NCBI RefSeq assembly: GCF_007856155.1
Contig: NZ_CP042266.1
Location: 7,068,001 to 7,132,000 of the forward strand
Length of the DNA stretch: 64,000 nucleotides
Direction of reading: 5' to 3'
Source: Streptomyces qinzhouensis
GTDB lineage: Bacteria > Actinomycetota > Actinomycetes > Streptomycetales > Streptomycetaceae
This document shows positions 51,796-60,743 of this stretch, piece by piece (within the stretch, counting starts at the first letter, position 1; each line of letters opens with the position of its first letter). Position numbers and translations under genes: made by a program. Under the pieces are notes generated by a model, which saw only the letters and a program-made list of their open reading frames with translations, had not been told where the DNA came from and did not search any database.

Positions 51796-52701
51796 TTGAT
51801 CGATGTGCAGCGGCTCCGAGTGCTGCGGGCGGTGGCGGAGCACGGGAGCTTCAATCGCGCGGCGGCGGCGCTGGGGCTCACCCCGTCGGCCGTCTCCCAG
51901 CACACGGCCGCGCTGGAACGGGCCCTCGGCACCCCGGTGGTCACCCGCAGCACCCGCGGTGTCGGTCTCACCGAGGCCGGCCGGATCATGGTGGCCGCGG
52001 CGGAGTCGGTCGCCGCCGAACTGGAGCACGCCCGTCAGCAGGTCGACCGGCTGGGCTCGGGCCGCCCCCGGCTCACCCTGGCCACCTTCACCAGCGGCGG
52101 CAGATATCTGCTGCCCGGCGCGCTCACCGCCCTGGCGGCTGCCCGCCCGGGCACCATGCTGCATATCCGGGAGGCCGAACCCGAGGACGCCCTGCGCCTG
52201 GTGCGCGAGGGAGCCGTACATCTGGCCCTGGCCTATCACTTCGACGGCCCGCTGCCGGGCGGACGCTCCGGGCTGGACTGGATCCCGCTCCTGGACGATC
52301 CGCTGCGCGTCGTACTGCCGACCGGGCACCGGCTGGCCGGCCGGACCACGATCGACCTCGGTGAACTGGCCTCCGAGCCCTGGGTGCTGGGCTGTCTGCG
52401 GACGGAGGAGTATCTGCGGCGCTACGCCGACCGGGCCGGTTTCGCCCCGGAGGTGCGCGGCACGACGACCGACTACTTCTTCGCCTGCTCCCTCGTCGCC
52501 GCGCGGGTGGGAGTGTCACTCATCCCGTCCATCGCACTCGCACAGGAGACGCCCCCGGGGGTGTGTGCCGTCCCGGTCGGGGAGCCGGATCCGGTCCGGC
52601 GGATCGGGATCGCCGTGATCGGCCGCCGCCGGGACGACCCCCTGATCTCGCCCCTGATCGCGGCCCTGCGGGACCGGGCGGCGGCGCCGGGCGGCCGATG
52701 A
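51796..52701 (+). CDS. LysR-family regulator
   Basis: A 301-aa LysR protein with the N-terminal helix-turn-helix in GSFNRAAAALGLTPSAVSQHT and an effector domain beginning near residue 90. TTG at 51796 is preferred because AAGGGA at 51785-51790 is well spaced and the first residues [13 protein letters not shown] match the family's opening; GTG 51805 is the alternative. The short divergent gap contains GGTCTGTTACTGAACC, a possible LysR half-dyad pair. It likely regulates the SDR gene. Confidence 0.92.
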   Translation: MIDVQRLRVLRAVAEHGSFNRAAAALGLTPSAVSQHTAALERALGTPVVTRSTRGVGLTEAGRIMVAAAESVAAELEHARQQVDRLGSGRPRLTLATFTSGGRYLLPGALTALAAARPGTMLHIREAEPEDALRLVREGAVHLALAYHFDGPLPGGRSGLDWIPLLDDPLRVVLPTGHRLAGRTTIDLGELASEPWVLGCLRTEEYLRRYADRAGFAPEVRGTTTDYFFACSLVAARVGVSLIPSIALAQETPPGVCAVPVGEPDPVRRIGIAVIGRRRDDPLISPLIAALRDRAAAPGGR

Positions 52702-52784
52702 CGGGGCCGGGCCCGCCCCCCCCCGGTGTCCGCGGTGCCGGGCCGGACTCCGCTCCCAGGGCCCGCCCCCGCACCGCGGTGGAC

Positions 52785-54218
52785 TCAGCTCGCGGTGACG
52801 GTGTCCTCGAACGAGGTGCCCGCCGTGCGGTAGGCGTTCACCCGGGACGCGACCTCGGCCGGGGTGAGGACCCGGTCCTTGACATGGAGCACCCAGTCGA
52901 CCTGCTGCTCATAGGTCCGGGGCGCCGTGGCCGGCTGGCCCGCGAGGCTCGTCAGCCACTGATTGAAGGCGATGAGCATCCCGCGCTCGGGCAGATAGGC
53001 GGCGCTGTGGGTGCCGAAGAGCCTGCCGTCGACGTAGTAGCGGATGTCCTGGTCGTCGATGGTGAACACGAGGTCGCGCCAGCCGTCGAAGCTGCCGCGC
53101 TCCACGGAGTGCGTGTTCACGACCTGCCCGGTGCCCGGGTGGTACGTGTCCCAGGACGTGGTGAAGAAGGCGTTCGAGGTCTCGCCCCAGCCGCCGTTCG
53201 GCAGATACTCGAAGTCGTACTCCGCGTAGTCGTCGGCCATCGGGGACTTGAGGTCGTTGATGGCGAAGAACGTCTGGATCACATGGTCGCCGTCGGGGCC
53301 GCTGACGGGGGCGTCGCTGAACTTCACCCGGGCCGCGTAGGTGCCGTTGCGGAACTTCATGGTGTTGGTGGAGATCTCGGCCTGCCGGGTACTGGCCGCG
53401 GTGCCCTCCGTGGAGGTCTTCAGATTCAGGAGGGTGCTGCCGCCCTCGGTGGAGAAGCCGATGTTCTGCGGGGACCAGGTGGCCCCGGGGACGCCGGGAC
53501 CGCCGCCCCAGCTCCGGATCATCCAGCCGTTCGCCGTGAGCCGCGGATCGGTCGAACCGGTGTAGGCGAAGTCGTCGAAAAGGCTCTGGGCGGGCGGCGG
53601 GTCGACCGGTCCGCCGGGCTCCGTACCCCAGACGGTGGTGCCGGACAGCTGTGCGGTGACCTTCGGCCAGTCGGCATAGGCGGACTGACCGGGTCCGAAG
53701 GAGTGGTCGTCGCTCTGGACGAGCTGCTGCCAGTCGGAGCGGTGGAAGCGCACCTGGATATCGCCGGTGTCGGCGCCCGGGGCGAGGGTGCCGGCCGCGG
53801 CGGAGAAGCCGATCTCCAGATAGCGGTCCGCCGTCGCGGTGGGGCGGGTGAGGGTGCCGAAGGAGCCGGTGACGTTGGAGCAGCCACGGACCGCCCAGTC
53901 GCAGGAGAAGCGGTAGTTGGTGGTCGCCGAGTCGGCCTTGAGGTAGTAGCGGAGCTTGACCCCGCTGAGCGGTACGGGGGCGGTACCGGTATTGCGGATC
54001 TTGAACCAGGGGGCCGACTGGGATGCCGTGGCACTGTTCACGCCGGTGCGGTACTGCACGGCGAGGGCGCCGCTCGACGTGCTCGCGGTGCCTGAAGTAC
54101 TCGCGGTGCCGGACGCGTTCGCGGTGCCGGGGAGCGCCGCGAGACCCGCGGTGCCGAGGATCATCGCGAGCGCGCCGACCGCGCTGGTGCGCAGCCGGCT
54201 GTGGGGGGTTCTTCGCAT
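52785..54218 (-). CDS. Secreted CBM3 plus GH16-like glycoside hydrolase
   Basis: A 477-aa exported protein. It has a signal peptide (RRTPHSRLRTSAVGALAMIL, then LPGTANASG), then a family 3 carbohydrate-binding module at about 50-190 (LAVQYRTGVNSATASQSAPW, IRNTGTAPVPLSGVKLRYY, VRFHRSDWQQL). After a Pro-rich linker comes a concanavalin-type domain at about 215-460 with EYDFEYLPNGGWG, matching the ExDxE catalytic pattern of GH16. CBM3 usually binds cellulose or chitin; GH16 enzymes cut beta-1,3/1,4-glucans and related polymers. The substrate is uncertain. ATG at 54218 has GGAGAGG upstream. Confidence 0.85.
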   Translation of the reverse strand: MRRTPHSRLRTSAVGALAMILGTAGLAALPGTANASGTASTSGTASTSSGALAVQYRTGVNSATASQSAPWFKIRNTGTAPVPLSGVKLRYYLKADSATTNYRFSCDWAVRGCSNVTGSFGTLTRPTATADRYLEIGFSAAAGTLAPGADTGDIQVRFHRSDWQQLVQSDDHSFGPGQSAYADWPKVTAQLSGTTVWGTEPGGPVDPPPAQSLFDDFAYTGSTDPRLTANGWMIRSWGGGPGVPGATWSPQNIGFSTEGGSTLLNLKTSTEGTAASTRQAEISTNTMKFRNGTYAARVKFSDAPVSGPDGDHVIQTFFAINDLKSPMADDYAEYDFEYLPNGGWGETSNAFFTTSWDTYHPGTGQVVNTHSVERGSFDGWRDLVFTIDDQDIRYYVDGRLFGTHSAAYLPERGMLIAFNQWLTSLAGQPATAPRTYEQQVDWVLHVKDRVLTPAEVASRVNAYRTAGTSFEDTVTAS

Positions 54219-54520
54219 GACCTGCCTCTCCGATAAGGATCGGGACGGACGAATCGCCCGGCCGGAGCCGGGCGACTGCCGATGATCGTACTGAAGAGCG
54301 AACCGGAAAGGAGCTGCCGAACGGCGGGTGAAGCGGCTTGAGTACGTGATGAACAACCCGTTTCGGTAAGGGAGTTGGGGGTATCCGCAGTCGGACTGCC
54401 CGCACGGCCCGCCCGCAGGCTCCGGCGGGCCGGGTCGGCGACCGTCGCGGACTGTCGCCCGCCGCACCCTCTCCCCTACAGTGCGTGACGACCTATCACC
54501 TGTCGAACAGGAGCAGACCC
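54219..54520. other. 302-base divergent gap
   Basis: This gap separates the secreted hydrolase and the P450. It holds no recognisable gene or strong repeat. The middle (about 54280-54370) is somewhat richer in A+T and presumably contains both promoters. Confidence 0.4.
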
Positions 54521-55840
54521 GTGGCCACCCATGTCCGCCCCGGCCCGCCCCCTGCGGCCGGGCGCCCGGTGCCCGCGCTGGACCCCGCCGTCGTCGGACA
54601 GTGGCGGGCCGGGGGAGGGGCCCTCGTCGATCTGTTCACGGAGGCGCAGACGCGGCTCGGTGGCATCGTCGCGCTTCCGCTCGGGCCGCGCCCGACCGTG
54701 CTGGTCACCGCCCCCGAGGCGGTGCAGGAGGTCCTCGCACTCCGCCCCGACCGCTATGTCAAGCGTTCGCACCGCGCCCGGCTCCTCATCGGCGACGGTG
54801 TGCTGGCCGCGACGGGCGAGGCATGGAAGCGGCAGCGCAAACTGCTCCAGTCCCAGTTCACCGGCCGGGGTATGCGGCGGTACGAGGAGCGGATCGCGGT
54901 GTCGGCCGGGATCACCGCCGGGCGCTGGGCCGGCTACGCGGCGACCGGCGAGGTCTTCGACGTCGGTGAGGAGTTGCGCCGCTTCGCGCTGGACACCATC
55001 TGGCGGTCCCTGACCGGGTACCCCCTGGACTCCGGCGTGGAACGCGATCTGGCCTCCTTGCCCGCGGTGGTGGCCGCGCTGCCCGGCCTGCCCGCGGACG
55101 CGACGGCGGCCGAGGAGGCCGTCGCCGCCGAACTGGCCCGGATCGACGCCCTCGCGAGCCGGGCCGTCGCCGCCGCCCGCGAGGGGACCGGGCCCGACGG
55201 TCCGGGTCTGCTGCACGTTCTGCTGGCAGCGGCGGACACCCGTCCCGAGTACACCGACCGGTTGATCCGCGATGAGCTGGTCACCCTGCTCCTCGCCGGT
55301 CACGAGACCACGGCCACCACCCTCACCTGGCTCTATCTGCTGCTCGACCGTCATCCCGAGGCACGGGAGCGGGCCCTGGCCGCCGGTGGCGAAGGCTCGC
55401 CGGAGCGCCGGCAGGCCGTCCAGGCCCTGGTCCACGAGACGCTGCGCTTCTACCCGTCGGCCTGGATGCTGCCGCGCTGGGCCACCGAGGACGACGTACT
55501 GGCCGGTCATCGGATCGAGGCGGGCACCGACGTACTGGTCTGCCCCTATCTGACCCACCGTTCCCCGGCCGTCTGGGACGATCCGGAGCGGTTCGATCCG
55601 GAGCGCTTCACCGTTCCCGGCCGCCGCCCGGCGCACCCGGGGAGCTATCTCCCCTTCGGCCTCGGACCCCGGGCCTGTCTGGGCCTTCAGTTCGCCCTCC
55701 GGGAGTCGGCCGTCCTGCTGGAACGGCTGCTGCCCGCCCACACTCCCCGCTTCCGCTCGGTCCCGGCCGGAACGGTGTACGGGATCACGGTCCGGCCCGA
55801 CGGCCCGACCCCCGCCACTCTCGCCCCGCCCGGGAAGTAG
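54521..55840 (+). CDS. Cytochrome P450 (R-type heme loop)
   Basis: A 439-aa P450 with I-helix LLAGHETTATTL, ExxR in HETLRFYPS, and heme loop FGLGPRACLG with the axial Cys. The overall look (LPRWATEDDVLAGHRIEAG, PERFDPERF) is closer to CYP4/CYP102-like bacterial P450s than to the cluster P450 at 11992. GTG at 54521 is chosen because AGGAG at 54509-54513 is 7 bases upstream; an in-frame GTG at 54485 is possible. It is monocistronic by position. The substrate is unknown, and there is no ferredoxin neighbour. Confidence 0.92.
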   Translation: MATHVRPGPPPAAGRPVPALDPAVVGQWRAGGGALVDLFTEAQTRLGGIVALPLGPRPTVLVTAPEAVQEVLALRPDRYVKRSHRARLLIGDGVLAATGEAWKRQRKLLQSQFTGRGMRRYEERIAVSAGITAGRWAGYAATGEVFDVGEELRRFALDTIWRSLTGYPLDSGVERDLASLPAVVAALPGLPADATAAEEAVAAELARIDALASRAVAAAREGTGPDGPGLLHVLLAAADTRPEYTDRLIRDELVTLLLAGHETTATTLTWLYLLLDRHPEARERALAAGGEGSPERRQAVQALVHETLRFYPSAWMLPRWATEDDVLAGHRIEAGTDVLVCPYLTHRSPAVWDDPERFDPERFTVPGRRPAHPGSYLPFGLGPRACLGLQFALRESAVLLERLLPAHTPRFRSVPAGTVYGITVRPDGPTPATLAPPGK

Positions 55841-55888
55841 CACTCAGGGAGCGAACACCGGAAGTACCTTGGTCCCGGCGGCACGTCG

Positions 55889-56926
55889 TCACACCGGACC
55901 GTCCGCGGCGGCGATCTCGTGGTCCGGGGTGAACATGCCGACCATCGAGCGGAACGCGGCACGGTAGACGCCGGGCGTCGTGCCGTTGACGCGCTGGAAG
56001 TGATGGCGGAGATTGGCGGGCGTCCCGAGCCCCGTCTCCGCCGCGATCCGCTCCACCGAGGCGTCCCCGCGCTCCAGCAGCCACTGTGCCCGCCGCATCC
56101 GGGCCCGCAGCAGATATTGGAGCGGGCTCAGCCCGGTCACGGCACGGAACCGCCGGGTCAGGGTGCGCACGCTGGTGCCCGCGCGGGCGGCGATGGAGTC
56201 GAGGGTCAGCGGCCGGTGCAGTTCCTCCTCCAGCCATCGCAGGGTCGGCCCGAGGCCGTCCGTCCCGCCCGGCCCGGGGTCGTAAGCCCCGCCCGGCCCG
56301 GGGGCCGGCGCGGGCGGGACGCGGCCGGCCGCCCCCGCGGGCGGTGCGGGCAGCCGGAGGAAGAGCCGCCGGTCCACCTCATGGGCCATCGCCTCGCCGT
56401 GGTCCTCGCCGATGATGCGCAGACAGAGGTCCTTGCCGCCGAGCACACCCGCCGAGGTGAGGTACGGGCCGTCCGCGACCGGCGCGTCCCCGGGGCCGGC
56501 GCCGACCCCCGGATACCGCCGGGCGAGCTCCTCGATATGCCGCCAGTCGGTGGTGGCCCGCCGCCCGTCGAGCAGCCCGGCGGCGGCGAGCGCGAAGGTA
56601 CCGGTTCCGACCGCGCCGATCCGGCTGCCCCGGCCGGCGGCGGCCCGTACCGCTTCGAGCACCCCGGCCGGCGGTTCGTCCCGGAAGCCCCCGTAGCCGG
56701 GGACGATCACGGTCCCCGCGCCGTCGAGACCGTCCGTCCCCCAGAGCGTGGCGACCCGGAACGCACCCGGACCGGCCGTGGTGACCGAGCCGGCGCCGGA
56801 GCAGATCCTCAGTTCGTATCCGGCCCGTTGGCAGGAGACCCCGGCGACGGCCCCGAACAGCTGCCCGGGGGTGGTGAGCTGATCCCCCGGGACACCGTCG
56901 AGAACAAGAAGCGCGACCACGTTCAT
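55889..56926 (-). CDS. GlxA-like AraC-family regulator (paralogue A)
   Basis: A 345-aa protein with an N-terminal DJ-1/PfpI-like domain (VVALLVLDGVPGDQLTTPGQ, IGAVGTGTFALAAAGLLDG) and a C-terminal double helix-turn-helix AraC domain (LDSIAARAGTSVRTLTRRFR, GLSPLQYLLRARMRRAQWLL). A low-complexity Pro/Gly/Ala linker sits at about 195-225. It is closely similar to the gene at 57967; the two flank a secreted protease. The effector is unknown. Confidence 0.9.
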   Translation of the reverse strand: MNVVALLVLDGVPGDQLTTPGQLFGAVAGVSCQRAGYELRICSGAGSVTTAGPGAFRVATLWGTDGLDGAGTVIVPGYGGFRDEPPAGVLEAVRAAAGRGSRIGAVGTGTFALAAAGLLDGRRATTDWRHIEELARRYPGVGAGPGDAPVADGPYLTSAGVLGGKDLCLRIIGEDHGEAMAHEVDRRLFLRLPAPPAGAAGRVPPAPAPGPGGAYDPGPGGTDGLGPTLRWLEEELHRPLTLDSIAARAGTSVRTLTRRFRAVTGLSPLQYLLRARMRRAQWLLERGDASVERIAAETGLGTPANLRHHFQRVNGTTPGVYRAAFRSMVGMFTPDHEIAAADGPV

Positions 56927-57069
56927 GGCCCGAATTTAATCAAGAGTGGCATCGTGCTGGCTGTTTCCGGACGGCCGTCGGCCCGGAGGATGGGGGCACA
57001 CCACACAGAAGCCGGGAAAGCCCGGTACTTCGTACTGCGCATAAAACCGCAACAAAGGGGATAGTTTTC

Positions 57070-57909
57070 ATGATTCGCCGGACCGCTCAGCCGAAGACCC
57101 GCCGTACCAGCGGAACGGCGGCGCGCGTGGCCTTGCTCGGTGCGGCCACCGCCCTCGTCACGGCCGGACTCGGCGGCAGCGCCGGGGCCGTCGTCAACGG
57201 CGAGGACTCCACTCAGCGGTACTCGTTCATGGCGTCGATCCCGATGGGAATGCCCGTGTCCGGGGGCGGCACGCTGGACGGGGTGTGCGGCGGGACCCTG
57301 ATCCACCCCCGCTGGGTGCTCACCGCCGCGCACTGCGCCGGTCAGATCGGCGGAGCGAATCCGAAGGGTACGGTCCGGATCGGCAGCGAGTACCGCAACT
57401 CCGGTGGCACGGTCCGCACCATCGTGAAGAAGATCGTCCACCCGGACTACAGCGCCCCCGGGCAGCGCGGCCACCACGACCTCGCGCTGATCAAGCTCGA
57501 CCGCCCGGTCGCTCATACGCCCGCCCGGATCGCCGAGCGGGCCCCGGCGGTGGGCGCGCCCACCCGGGTGCTCGGCTTCGGCACCACGGTCGACTCGCTC
57601 GACTTGTCCGAGTGGAAGTTCGCCGAGCGGCTCCAGCAACTGGAGACCCGCAGGGCCGCCGACGCCACCTGCTCGAACTTCAAGCCGGGCGCCGAACTGT
57701 GCACCGAGTCCCGGGTCCCGAAGGCCATGGCCTGCCCCGGTGACTCCGGCGGCCCGCAGATCCAGCGGATCGGCGGACGCTGGCAGCTGGTCGGCGCCAC
57801 CTCCGGCGACGGCGACACCAACGACTACTGCACGAGCGGTCCGGGCGTCTGGACCTCCGTACCGGCACACAAGGGGTGGATCGCCAAGACGCTGGCCCAG
57901 CACCGCTGA
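57070..57909 (+). CDS. Secreted trypsin-like serine protease
   Basis: A 279-aa chymotrypsin-fold protease. It has an N-terminal export signal (KTRRTSGTAARVALLG, cleavage near GSAGA), then VVNGEDSTQ where the mature chain would start. The catalytic triad is His in LTAAHCAG, Asp in HHDLALIKL, and Ser in PGDSGGPQ. Cys pairs match the trypsin family. ATG at 57070 has AAAGGGG upstream. A strong terminator follows. The flanking GlxA-like regulators are candidates for its control. Confidence 0.94.
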   Translation: MIRRTAQPKTRRTSGTAARVALLGAATALVTAGLGGSAGAVVNGEDSTQRYSFMASIPMGMPVSGGGTLDGVCGGTLIHPRWVLTAAHCAGQIGGANPKGTVRIGSEYRNSGGTVRTIVKKIVHPDYSAPGQRGHHDLALIKLDRPVAHTPARIAERAPAVGAPTRVLGFGTTVDSLDLSEWKFAERLQQLETRRAADATCSNFKPGAELCTESRVPKAMACPGDSGGPQIQRIGGRWQLVGATSGDGDTNDYCTSGPGVWTSVPAHKGWIAKTLAQHR

Positions 57910-57926
57910 GCACCACCCCACGCTCC

Positions 57927-57954
57927 GGGGGGCACGGCAACCGCCGTGCCCCCC
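57927..57954 (+). terminator. Terminator after the protease gene
   Basis: GGGGGGCACGGC at 57927-57938 pairs perfectly with 57943-57954 around the tetraloop AACC: a 12-bp stem, 17 bases after the stop. Confidence 0.8.
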
Positions 57955-57966
57955 GCCCGTGCCTTT

Positions 57967-58941
57967 ATGGTCGACGTCATGCCAGTGGTCGCCCTGCTCG
58001 TCGCCGACGGAGTCCCCGGACACCAGCTCACCGCCCCCGCCACGGTCCTCGACGCGGCGGCGGCCGGGCCCGGCCCGGCCGCGTACGAGCTGCGGATCTG
58101 CGCGATCGCGCCCGCCGTCACCACGGCCGGTCCCGTCCCCCTCGGTATCACCGCGACCCATGGACTCGACGGTCTGGCCGACGCCGCCACGGTGGTCGTC
58201 GCCGGGCAGGACGGTGTGCCCGGTGATCCGCCGCCGGAAGTCGCCGCCGCGGTACGCGCCGCGGCCGCCCGCGGCGCCGGGATCGCCGCCGTCGGCACCG
58301 GTGCCTTCACCCTCGCGGCCACCGGACTGCTCGACGGACGGCGGGCCACCACCGAGTGGTGCCATATCCCCGAACTCGCCCGACGCCACCCCCGGGTGAC
58401 CGTCGACCCCGGCGGCACTCCGGTCACGGACGGCCCTTTCCTCACCGCCTCGGGCGTTCTCGGGGGACTGGACCTCTTCCTCCGACTGGTCGAGTACGAC
58501 CACGGGCCGTCGGCCGCCGCCCGGACCGCCCGGCAGCTGATCGCCCCCGTGTACGCCCATGCCGGAGCCACCCGGGCGGAGATCGACCGGGAGATCGCCG
58601 GGACCGCGGGGCTGGAGCCGACCCTGCGCTGGCTGGCGGAGAATCTGCACCGCCCGCTGCCCCTCGACTCCATCGCCGCACACGCGCGGATGAGCGTCCG
58701 CAGCCTGAACCGCCGCTTCCACGAGCAGACCGGGTTCACCCCGCTCCAGTATCTGCTGCGGGCCCGGGTGGAGCGGGCCCGGGAACTGCTGGCCGATGGC
58801 GAAGGCACGGTCGAGGAGATCGCCGCCCGCACCGGGTTCGGCTCCGCGGCCGGCTTCCGCCGCCACTTCCGGAGACTGACCGGAACCGCACCCGCGGCCG
58901 TCCGCGGCACCGGCCGACCGGCTCAGGACCGGCACGCGTAG
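57967..58941 (+). CDS. GlxA-like AraC-family regulator (paralogue B)
   Basis: A 324-aa protein with the same architecture as the gene at 55889: a DJ-1/PfpI-like N-terminal half (VVALLVADGVPGHQLTAPAT, IAAVGTGAFTLAATGLLDG) and an AraC DNA-binding half (LDSIAAHARMSVRSLNRRFH, GFTPLQYLLRARVERARELL). ATG 57967 is used; ATG 57979 is equally possible, and neither has a clear ribosome binding site. Shared segments such as LQYLLRAR and GLLDGRRATT show a duplication with paralogue A, arranged on either side of the protease. Confidence 0.88.
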   Translation: MVDVMPVVALLVADGVPGHQLTAPATVLDAAAAGPGPAAYELRICAIAPAVTTAGPVPLGITATHGLDGLADAATVVVAGQDGVPGDPPPEVAAAVRAAAARGAGIAAVGTGAFTLAATGLLDGRRATTEWCHIPELARRHPRVTVDPGGTPVTDGPFLTASGVLGGLDLFLRLVEYDHGPSAAARTARQLIAPVYAHAGATRAEIDREIAGTAGLEPTLRWLAENLHRPLPLDSIAAHARMSVRSLNRRFHEQTGFTPLQYLLRARVERARELLADGEGTVEEIAARTGFGSAAGFRRHFRRLTGTAPAAVRGTGRPAQDRHA

Positions 58942-59281
58942 CGCCGGCCCACCCCGGCCGCGCGGCCGGGGAGGGCTCCGTACCGCGGCGGGCAATTTCC
59001 GCTGCTCCGGCGCACTCCGGAGCCTTCCCGGGCGTGAAACCGACGATGCGTTCGTCTGTTCGTATGACCATGAGTGCGGTTAAGTCCGCGGCAAACCTAC
59101 GGCGGGGCGAATTCACCGGTTCGTAGGACAAGATGCGTCTTCACATGGCTGAACGGTCCCGGCAGCGCCTACGGTTCTGGCGGATCCGGGGAGAGATCAT
59201 CCCGAACCCGCCACTTCTCGCACACCAATTCCGCACTGCGCCGATGCTCAGCCCTGCCCTCATGAAGGAGAGCACTGCCCG
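58942..59281. other. 340-base gap upstream of the encapsulin operon
   Basis: No gene is seen. The region becomes richer in A+T toward 59040-59150, where the encapsulin/2-methylisoborneol promoter is expected. I cannot identify a specific sigma-factor consensus with confidence. Confidence 0.35.
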
Positions 59282-60697
59282 ATGACCGTGGACACCAGCC
59301 CGGAGCCGCAACAGCAGGATCCCCGCCCGCAGAGCAGCCTCGGCACGGCGGCTGCCCGCAATCTCGCCACCACGACCAAATCCGCCCCGCAGATGCAGGA
59401 GATCACCTCCCGCTGGCTGCTCAGGATGCTGCCGTGGGTCGAGGTCTCCGGCGGTACGTACCGGGTGAACCGCCGTCTGACCTACACCGTGGGCGACGGT
59501 CGTATCGAGTTCGTCCAGGACGGTGCCGAGGTCCGGGTGATCCCCCAGGAACTCGGCGAACTCTCCCTGCTGCGCGGCTTCGACGACGCCGAGGTGCTCT
59601 CCGCCATCGCGGGCCGGTGCGTCCAGCGTGACTTCCGCGCCGGTGAGGTGATCGTCGAGCGCGGTACCCCCGCCGAGCAGATCCATCTGATCGCGCACGG
59701 CCGGATCGAACAGATCTCGGAGGGCCCCTACGGCGACGAGACCGTCACCGGAGTGCTCGCCGACGGTGACCGGTTCGGCCAGAGCGCACTGCTCGACGCC
59801 GACGGGGTCTGGCAGTACACCGCCGTCGCCAGGACCGCCGGAACCCTGCTCACGCTCGCCCGGACCGACTTCGCCGCCGTGACCGCCGGTTCACCGGCCC
59901 TCCAGACGCATCTGCGGGAATTCGTCTCGCTGCCGGAACAGCGGCAGAACCGGCTCGGCGAGGCCGAGATCGCCATGTCGTCCGGTCATGAGGGCGAGAC
60001 CGCGCTGCCCGGCGCCTTCGTGGACTACGAGCTGAAGCCCCGGGAGTACGAACTCTCCCTCGCCCAGACCGTGCTGAAGGTCCACACCCGGGTGGCCGAC
60101 CTCTACAGCAAGCCGATGAACCAGACCGAGCAGCAGCTGCGGCTCACCATCGAGGCGCTGCGCGAGCGCCAGGAGCACGAACTCATCAACAACCGCGAGT
60201 TCGGGCTGCTGCACAACACGGCCTTCAACCAGCGGATCCAGCCCCACTCCGGCCCGCCCACCCCCGACGACCTCGACGAGCTGATCAGCCGCCGCCGCGG
60301 TTCCCGGTTCATCTTCGCCCACCCCAGGGCGATCGCCGCGATGGGCCGGGAGTTCAACGCCCGCGGGCTGTACCCGGACCATGTCGACGTCGGCGGACAG
60401 AGTGTGCCCGCCTGGCGCGGGGTGCCGATCCTGCCGTGCAACAAGATCCCCGTCACCAAGGACAACACCACCTCCATCCTGGTCATGCGGACCGGCGAGG
60501 ACAACCAGGGCGTCATCGGCCTCAATCAGACCGGCCTGCCGGACGAGTACGAGCCGGGTGTCTCGGTGCGCTTCATGGGGATCGACGAGAAGGCGATCAT
60601 CTCCTATCTGGTGACCACCTACTTCTCCGCGGCCGTCCTGGTCCCCGACGCGCTCGGGGTGCTGGAGAACGTGCAGATCGCCCGTACCGGAAGCTGA
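59282..60697 (+). CDS. Family 2B encapsulin shell protein with cyclic-nucleotide-binding domain
   Basis: A 471-aa protein of the SrpI-like family 2 encapsulins, HK97-fold shell proteins. The inserted domain at about 90-215 ([38 protein letters not shown]) looks like a cNMP-binding domain, which defines subtype 2B. The flanking parts ([58 protein letters not shown]) form the shell fold. The next gene is 2-methylisoborneol synthase, the known cargo of this encapsulin type in Streptomyces. It is thus probably a nanocompartment for terpene synthesis rather than the Crp-type regulator such genes are often called. Confidence 0.9.
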   Translation: MTVDTSPEPQQQDPRPQSSLGTAAARNLATTTKSAPQMQEITSRWLLRMLPWVEVSGGTYRVNRRLTYTVGDGRIEFVQDGAEVRVIPQELGELSLLRGFDDAEVLSAIAGRCVQRDFRAGEVIVERGTPAEQIHLIAHGRIEQISEGPYGDETVTGVLADGDRFGQSALLDADGVWQYTAVARTAGTLLTLARTDFAAVTAGSPALQTHLREFVSLPEQRQNRLGEAEIAMSSGHEGETALPGAFVDYELKPREYELSLAQTVLKVHTRVADLYSKPMNQTEQQLRLTIEALRERQEHELINNREFGLLHNTAFNQRIQPHSGPPTPDDLDELISRRRGSRFIFAHPRAIAAMGREFNARGLYPDHVDVGGQSVPAWRGVPILPCNKIPVTKDNTTSILVMRTGEDNQGVIGLNQTGLPDEYEPGVSVRFMGIDEKAIISYLVTTYFSAAVLVPDALGVLENVQIARTGS

Positions 60698-60743
60698 GCG
60701 GGCCGGTGCGGACCACCTCACCCGCAGGAGGAGTGGTGCGGTC

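Noticed and set aside
59282..60697. Crp/Fnr-type transcription factor
   Set aside because: There is a cNMP-binding domain but no helix-turn-helix, and the rest matches the family 2 encapsulin shell protein.
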